Origin: Zingiber officinale
Lineage: Eukaryota > Streptophyta > Magnoliopsida > Zingiberales > Zingiberaceae
Direction: 5' to 3'
Assembly (NCBI RefSeq): GCF_018446385.1
Contig: NC_055990.1
Location: 139,078,996-139,142,995, forward strand
DNA length: 64,000 nt
Position numbers and translations under genes: made by a program
In this document: piece after piece, positions 57,201 to 64,000 of the stretch
Layout: each line of letters opens with the position of its first letter
Position numbering within the stretch: position 1 is the stretch's first letter
The notes under the pieces: model-generated
The model's database searches: none
Seen by the model: only the letters and a program-made list of their open reading frames with translations
What the model was told of the DNA's origin: nothing

Positions 57201-58885
57201 TAGCTTTCAACTTAATTTAACACCTTGAAATTGACAACTTATTTAATTTAAATCTACTTAATTCTTAACCTTAATTTAAAAAAAATAACCTAACTTATTT
57301 AACAGATTAATTAATCTACTAATTTGTTAACTTTGTTTTTAAAATAACCTAAATAAATTTAACTTCGAATTAATACTGACTTCGAACTTAATTAATCCTA
57401 ATTAAATTAAATTTAAAATAAAAAAATGAAATAAATATTATAACTAAGAATGTCATTAAATTAACTCAATCAATTAATACAAAATTTATGTTGTTTTAAT
57501 CAAATAAATATTAAATTATTGAATTAAGTAAAAGTTAATTAATAAACTATTGATAATGATTGAATTAGTAATAAATTATTTTATTTAACCTTAACCTAAA
57601 ATTTAACTTAATACACCTAAATCTAAAGTTAATTATTTTTAGACTAATTGATTAATAAATGAACAATTATACCAAGTATATAGAGATAATTATGTAGGAA
57701 AATATTACTAACTCTAAATCCCCTAAAACATTTAGGTAGGAAAATATGCTAAGGTTTTGAAAATTAACACACTCAAATCCCAGTGTTAACTTCAAGGGGA
57801 GTGTTAATCTCAGGAGGAGTGTCAATTTCAAGGGGAGTGTTGACTTCAAGGGGAGGTATTTTTGAGAAATATGTTTGCAAAATCTTTTGAAAAATTACTT
57901 TTTGTAAAAATATTTTTAAAAATCTATAAATACGAAAATATTTTGAAAAACCTTCTCACACTTTATTTGAAAAATATTCTTAAAATATTTTCAAAATTGT
58001 TTTAATCATTTTAAAAACTATTTTACAAATTACTTTCCAAACTTGTTTTATACAAAAAAATACTCTATGGCTTACAAATTATTTTGAATCGTGTTTTTTT
58101 AACATATTTTGAAAAATTATTTTGTTACTTAGTAAATATTTTAAAACTTAAGTTGACAAGCTCTTCTTAAAAGATTCTTCATTTTATTTTTTTTTTGTAT
58201 GGGAAAATGTTTTGAAAACTCTCCTTCAAACTTTGTGTTCTTTCAATTTGGATCAACCCCTAGACACATAGGAAGTTTTACTTGTGGCTAACAAAAAATC
58301 CTAAAATATGTCAAGTTAAGGGGGAGCCCTGATTGAAAGACTAAAAGTAATTTTTAAAAATTACTTTTGCAAATCTTTGAATCTAAGTTTGAAAAATTAT
58401 TTCCATAATCTTTTACAAAATTTTTCATTGCTTTAAAAATTGTTTGTGAAAGCACCTTGAAAAATATTTTGAAAATGCACTATCAAAAAGTTACTTAAAC
58501 TTTCAAAAGCTATTAATTGTGAAAACTCCCTTTAATGCTTACTTAGAAATTCAAAAAGTTTCTTTTAAAGCTTTAATTCAAAAATTCTCTTTACTTAAGT
58601 TCTCTTTGATGTTTACTTAGAAAATTTTCTTTCCTCAACCATTTTAAAATATACGTTGAAAGACGTTTTTACAAATACTTTGGAAAGTTTTTCGCACATT
58701 GTTGGTGCAAAACCTAATAGAAACTAACCGTAAGTTCATATCCTTGTGATGTATACCAAAGGGGGAGAGTGATGTCTTAAGTTAGAAAAAATTATCTAAA
58801 ACCTCTCAAACTTTTTCGAATATCTCAACTCTTGAGAATTAACCCTTAAAGACCTAAGCCTAACTTAAGAAAATTGTCAAACATT

Positions 58886-58899
58886 AAAAAGGGGGAGAT
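58886..58899 (+). other. Polypurine tract of element 3
   Basis: AAAAAGGGGGAGAT directly precedes the 3' LTR start at 58900; primes plus-strand DNA synthesis in LTR elements. Element 1 has AAAAAGGGAGAGAT in the same place. Confidence 0.85.
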
Positions 58900-60101
58900 T
58901 GTTGGTGCAATCAACCTCTAGGATTTCGATGTTTGACAATATGACCAAGGGTTGACACAAATAGGACTTGATGTTTGGGAGAGAGAAGTCTAGTCAGGAC
59001 TAGATAACTAGCAAAGGTAAGTTCTAACCAAAGCTTAGGAAAAGTGAAAGTCCCAGTGAGTGAAGCCGGACCCTAGTGAGTGAAGCTAAGTGGTGGAAGT
59101 CTTGGTGAGTGAAGCCGGGGCCTAGTGAGTGAAGCCAGGTGGAGGAAGTCCTGGTGAGTGAAGCCGGGCAATGGAAGTCCTAGTGAGTGAAGCTAGGCAA
59201 CCCAAGGTTTACTGTACTATTTTTATCTATTGTGCTAACTCAGTGTTGCTAGGTCGACGGGCTGACTAGGTAGCTGGCACGAAGTCCAGAAGGGTCGACG
59301 GGCTGACCGGACGTTTGGAAGGTAAGTTAAGGTAAGTCAGTAGAGGGGAGTGACTTGGTGAGGATGCGTTCCCGGTTAGGGAACTTAGACGCCGATCCAA
59401 CTTAGAATCATTTCAGAAATCTAAGTTGAGATCTTGACTAGATTCCGGTCTTGGTGAAACGAAATTTAATTACTATTCTTTTTCTTTAGCTATGCTAACT
59501 TTTACTTTGTAGGGTAGTATAACTTTTATTTTACCTCGGACTTACACTCTCTTGCAGGAAAAGAACCTTCTGGAGAAAGGTGATCCAGGCGCTCGGAAGG
59601 GATCTGAGCGCCCGGAGTTGGTCTGGGCGCCCGGAAGGCAAATTTTATCCATCGCACCCGTCGCAACATGGAGCGATTTGGTTGGTTGGGCTACGTCATA
59701 CTCTAGGCACCCAGAAGGGGTCCGAGCGCCCGGAGCTTCCTATATAAGGAGGGTGAGCCCTGGAGCAAAAAACAACAATGACATCTGCTTTACTACGTTG
59801 TGCCCCTGCGACGCTGCGAAGCCTCTCTGACAACGTGCTGCTTTTTCTTTCCTTTATTGTTGTCGGTATTTCTTCTTTAAAGTTCTTGTACTTTTATTTG
59901 TAATATTTTTATGAACTATTAATGATTGCCCAACGAAAGCACTCAACGAGTGTGGGCCTTAAAGTAGGAGTCGACCAAGGCTCTGAACCAAGTAAATCAA
60001 TTCTTGTTAGCATTGTTCTCTTTCTTTTTCGCTACGTACTCACTACGAATTTTTCGATTGATATTCACCCCCTCCCCTCTATCGACTTTCATGATCCAAC
60101 A
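58900..60101 (+). repeat. 3' LTR of element 3
   Basis: 1,202 bp, the same layout as the 5' LTR but with fewer 49-bp repeats (59040-59200). The GGCGCC-type palindromes and TATATAAGG (about 59741) are kept. Confidence 0.88.
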
Positions 60102-60914
60102 AGTTCTATGTCTGATCGACGCCTACTGTTCCCTCGAATGGGGAACGCGTCCTCACCAAGTCACCCCCCTCCAGTGACTTACCTTAACTTACCTGCCAGA
60201 CATCCGGTCAGCCCATCGACCTGTCTGGACTTTGTGCCAGCTATCCGGTCAGCATATCGACCTAGCTGAACTTTCCTACAATACTGAGTTAACACAATAG
60301 ATAAAATAGTAAGGTAAAATAGTGTTAATAGAATTCAAGTATAACCTAGGGTTATCTCCCCCTAAGGTTTCCTAGCTTCACTCACTAGGACTTCCATTGC
60401 CTAGCTTCACTCACCAGGACATCCTACTCCTAGCTTCACTCGCTAGGGCCCGGCTTCACTCACCAGGACTTCCTCCACCTAGCTTCACTCACCAGGACTT
60501 CCTCCACCTAGCTTCACTCGCTAGGGCCCGACTTCACTCACCAGGACTTCCATCACTTAGCTTCACTTACTAGGGCCCGTCTTCACTCACTAGGACTTCC
60601 ACTACCTAGCTTCACTCACTAGAGCCTAGCTTCACTTACCAGGACTTTCACTACCTAGCTTCACTCACTAGGGTCTGACTTCACTCACCAGGACTTCCAT
60701 CCATTACCTAGCTTCACTCACTAGGGTCTAGCTTCACTAACTAAGACTTCTACTTTGCCTAACCTCCAGTTAGGACTTCTCCTTGCTAGTCATCTAGTCC
60801 TGACTAGACTATTTTTTTCCATATATCAAGTCCTTTTTGGATACCCTTGGTCAAACTGACCAGGCTTAGGTATATTGTCAAACATCGAAACCCTAGAGGT
60901 CGATTGCAACAACA
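60102..60914 (-). repeat. Inverted LTR of the element-3 family, right piece
   Basis: Continues the LTR broken at 51165; in the minus direction it starts TGTTGTTGCAATCGACC at about 60914. Positions 60360-60780 contain roughly nine copies of the inverse GTGAGTGAAGC-type repeat, more than either LTR of element 3. Confidence 0.78.
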
Positions 60915-61351
60915 TTTTCAGCCTGTCAAATCATAGAGAATTATGTGCTCATTTAAGGAAATGTGTCAGAGGCACTTTATGGCCTATCCTTTCTTAGGAA
61001 TGCTTTGGAAAGTGTGTCAATGCCTTGAGATTTGTGCTTAAGCAAAACAGTGACACTATAAAAGAGGTTTCCATTTATAGGCAAGTATGCGATGCTCTAT
61101 TTTTTCACATGTTCATTGCTATAGTCTTCTTCTGCCATTTTCTTCTCCCAAATCGTGTAGTGACTTGAGCATCAGAGGGCCAACGTCAGGGACCCCTTCC
61201 CTGACCTAGCACTAATGCTCCTTGTGTTACGAAACAGCGTGGAGTCTTCGTTAAGTCAATAACAGAGTCACCTTCCCAGCTAATCACCTTCATTGCTTTT
61301 GGACAAGATCATATTTAATGTCGTTGTGGGGATCTCACCTACATCCGAAAC
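60915..61351. other. Leader region of the next Ty3 element, no gene
   Basis: Unclassified DNA upstream of the gag start at 61352. No LTR end or PBS could be identified confidently. Confidence 0.4.
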
Positions 61352-64000
61352 ATGAAGATGGAGGACGCTAGACAACTAACCATGGTAACTTTGACGCAGG
61401 AAGAACTAGAAATGCTGATAAATGCCTGGACTGCAAGGATGGTGCAACAACAAATAACCGTTGAAGGCCAAGCACTAAACGAACCAGGCATATCTACAAC
61501 CGGACAACAAGCTGAACAAGGGACCCGAGTGGAGGATCCCGCGGGGCGCAAGTGATAGCCATGATTTTACTGTATTATTTTAATTCATATATGCATGGTT
61601 TGATGTTGATTTTATAGGTTTAAATCATGGTTACATCAAATTTTATGCATTGTATAGATTTTGGACCTAATTATAAATTATCTTATTTTTGGTGTTATTT
61701 GATGCTAATATTTGATTATTATTTTGTAGGCATCAAAGGATCTTGGATTTGGATCTATTCGAACTGAATTTGTACTTGAATCAGAGTTTAAACGAGAAGA
61801 TCAAGCTGCGGAGCATTATGGACCATTCATCAAAGATTGGACATATCTGAATCATCCAGTGAAGATCTGGTCAATCCGATCTAAGGAAGAGTAGATCCAG
61901 ACCCTAGATCAAGATCAACACCTTCGGATCGGATTTTAGGCGACTTTTCACCGTTGATCAGGAGCCAAATCAATCACAGCCATCCATTCAGATCTGGATC
62001 AAATTCAAAAGAGAAGCTACAGTAGCATTCCTCTTCGTCGAGTCCTCTGCACAGCTACATCTTACGGCGAGCTTTTGCCAGGATTCCGATCACTTTCCTT
62101 CTCCAATCCATCTTTCGAGCTTCAACCTTGGTGCAGAGCTTCTCGGCGGCGTCATCTCGATCATCTGGAGCCATCAGCGGGTGTTCCTTCCGGCGTTATT
62201 CTTCTTCCGACAATCCTCTGTTTTCACCAGATTTGTGGGTGTTTCCTCATATCTGAGCTCCGATTCCCGTCAGCGACGTTCGGCAGTGTTCCTCCGGCGT
62301 TACTGAGCTTCATCCGACCGCAACCCGTAGCTTCCATTCCAGATTCAGAGGTCAAGTCTTGAAGATTTCAAGATTTTCGGCACTTGAGTGGGTTTCAGGT
62401 TGTTCTAGCTCACCGGAGGTGGTCCGCTGGCATTGTTGAGCATACCTCGAACTGAGACGCAGCTGAGATTCTCCATTGAGGACCGGAGTTGGGTGTTCTC
62501 GACTTCAGCATTCTTGTGTGATGGCAAGAGTGTGTTGCTTGTTAGATCGATTATGAGAATGTATTGGTTTACTTTTTAGTTCATTTTGTTATTGTTTTAT
62601 AGCTTAAATAGATTTCACTTATGTTTGTTTTGTTTTCAGCAAGTAGTTTAGCATTTCATTACCTTGTTGAAGCTTAGTTTAAGTTTTATTTGATGTTAGG
62701 TTAATTGTTTAGTGTTTAAGTTTTAAGCTAGGGTTTAATTTCTGTTTAAATCAAATTTAAATGCTTCTTGTTATTTCATTCCCGATTTAATTCAATGCTT
62801 AGATTAGATTTTAATTGTGTCTCGTTATTTCATTACTAGTTTAAGTGGGTGTTGATGGTTTAATCACAACGTAAGGTGACAATGCGTTATAGTTTGATCA
62901 TTGGTACCTAATTAGGTTTTCTTTATGCATTAGATTAGTTCTTAATTTCTGTGCTTTTCATTTGTTAGATTTTGATTCAAAGTTTAAACTCTCATTTTCA
63001 TATTAAAAACCCCAAAAAATGAGAATAACGTACAAACCTAGGTTATCATCCAACCGCTAGTTCCTCGAGGTTCGATCCTGGGCTCGTTATTACAACATGA
63101 TTGTGTAGTTAAGGGGTTCAGTGGAAAATACATTGTTAATTTGATTTACGAGTGTGACAGACATCATTATCAGCAAGCCGAACCACCAACCGATCAGCGC
63201 CTCCCAACAAGCACCTATTCCATCGACTCACTTGCCACCAGTGCCAAACACATCAGTCTCCTACCATAGGCCGTTATTCCGAACACCCTTAGAAGAGCAT
63301 GGCCAAGCAGAGAAGACGCACGGGTCATCTTCCGAAAATGCACTCGCCCGGGACCCTCGTAAGGCCAAAGCCCCTCGAGTGGAAGATTCTCTCGAGCGAG
63401 TTAACATGCCTTTCTCCCAAGAGGTACTTGAAGACCAACTGCCCGCCCATTTCAGGCCGACTTCGATTGGAGAATACAGAGGAACAACTAATCCTGAGGA
63501 TCACTTACTTAAATTTGAGAATATAGCTATGCTCCACCAGTACACTAATGGAGTCAAATGCCTAGTGTTTTTTACCACTTATTCTGGCTTGACGCAGAGG
63601 TGGTTCAAGCGGCTACCAACCGGCTCAATCTGTTGTTTCAAAGACTTCCGAATGACCTTACTATATCATTTTGCCAATAGTCATCGGTATCAGAAGACAA
63701 CAATAAACCTGTTCTCGCTCACGTAGGGACCCAAGGAGACATTGTGAGCGTACATCAAGAGATTTAATCAAGTTGTTATGGATGTTCTATCAGCGACTGA
63801 AGAAATTTTGGTAAGTATCTTTTCACAAGGACTTACGGATAATGAGTTTTTTCGATCCCTCATCATGAAACCTCTAAAGGACCCTTGAGCGGGTCCTTTA
63901 GATGAACCCGCTACTCGGATGAGTCATGAAATACATCAATGTTGAAGAAGTTCAGTCTGCATGAAAGAAAGAAGTCATCCCTGAACCAGTCACCACCCTT
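61352..64000 (+). pseudogene. Ty3/gypsy gag, Tat/Retand-like, split by a solo LTR and running off the right edge
   Basis: The first piece (61352-61552) begins MKMEDARQLTMVTLTQEELE and reads to DPAGRK. The second piece resumes in the same frame at 63178 (PNHQPISASQQAP) and includes the gag core: PFSQEVLEDQLPAHFRPTSI, EYRGTTNPEDHLLKFENIAM, TQRWFKRLPTGSI and FFRSLIMKPL. Stops at 63724-63726, near 63743 and near 63886 (TAG, TGA, TGA) lie at positions where related gags have Gln, Arg or Trp-type codons. The window ends inside the element, so protease and pol would lie to the right. The core wording matches Tat/Retand gag proteins from memory. Confidence 0.8.
61553..63172. mobile_element. Solo LTR, TSD GCAAG, inside the Tat/Retand-like gag
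   Basis: Starts TGATAGCC and ends TTATCA (TGATA/TATCA inverted ends), flanked by GCAAG at 61548-61552 and 63173-63177. Removing it and one GCAAG leaves the gag frame continuous. At 1,620 bp without PBS, PPT or coding genes it is a solo LTR, formed by recombination between two LTRs of a former full element. A 95-codon frame at 62075-62362 lies in LTR leader-like DNA and is not supported as a gene. Confidence 0.82.

Larger units (their letters stand above)
51166..60101 (+). mobile_element. Element 3: gag-only copia-like LTR element, second LTR family
   Basis: 5' LTR 51166-52491 and 3' LTR 58900-60101 both run TGTTGGTGCAA ... GATCCAACA. Flanking 5-mers are GGTTC (51161-51165) and AGTTC (60102-60106), one mismatch. 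Inside: PBS, interrupted gag, post-gag block, inverted repeat, AT-rich array, polypurine tract. No protease, integrase or RT was found. Same body plan as elements 1 and 2 but with unrelated LTR sequence. It lies inside an inverted copy of its own LTR family. Confidence 0.85.

Noticed and set aside
62075..62362. 95-residue frame inside the solo LTR
   Set aside because: Lies wholly within LTR sequence, with no motif and no splice or promoter support.

Overview
The window is plant nuclear DNA: spliced genes, a PLS-class pentatricopeptide gene, an S40-type senescence regulator, and abundant LTR retrotransposons primed by initiator-Met tRNA. The steep 5'-to-3' fall in GC inside the pentatricopeptide gene and the LTR styles suggest a commelinid monocot, perhaps Zingiberales; this placement is tentative. 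Only about 4 kb (10.3-14.3 kb) looks like ordinary host genes. The rest is transposon-derived, mostly decayed, and nested up to four levels deep.

Layout. 1-2.4 kb (minus): a broken, intron-containing gene with a 'gypsy-type transposase' domain, a Pro-rich middle and a coiled coil, running off the left edge. 3.0-5.06 kb: a hairpin-rich minisatellite with a 132-bp unit. 5.06-6.09 kb: a degraded copia-type LTR. 6.53-7.70 kb: a Tourist/Harbinger MITE with TAA target duplication and a long pyrimidine tract. 7.7-9.8 kb: AT-rich DNA. 10.3-14.3 kb: three plus-strand host genes (S40 regulator; a two-exon plastid-type small membrane protein; an intronless PPR protein).

16.1-29.1 kb is a nested stack. 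An old minus-strand copia pol (16.10-17.43 kb plus 28.58-29.14 kb) is split by element 1 (17427-28577, TSD TAAAG), a gag-only copia-like element. Its gag is split by a Mutator-like palindromic MITE (9-10 bp TSD). That MITE is split by a chimeric LTR element with two tandem Ty3 gag copies (TSD GTCCC). Element 1's 3' LTR also carries a palindromic element with tRNA-like Pol III boxes (TSD GGCTT).

29.1-37.5 kb holds a possible CACTA end, a decayed coiled-coil reading frame, a minus-strand transposon-type ORF, and element 2, a minus-strand relative of element 1. 37.5-50.6 kb is a minus-strand Ty3/gypsy chromovirus (Tekay/Del-like) with roughly 3-kb LTRs, broken by two solo LTRs. 51.2-60.1 kb is element 3, another gag-only element with a different LTR family, inserted into an inverted copy of its own LTR and carrying three joined palindromic elements in its gag. 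61.35 kb to the end is a Ty3/gypsy Tat/Retand-like gag interrupted by a solo LTR (TSD GCAAG).

The gag-only elements 1-3 share one plan: LTR, gag (UBN2 type), a conserved inverted repeat CATCTYAC...RTGAGATG spanning 54-56 bp, a long AT-rich array whose sequence differs in each element, then the 3' end. This plan and the palindromic tRNA-box element are the most unusual features seen. Coordinates were read by eye; no alignment or database search was run.
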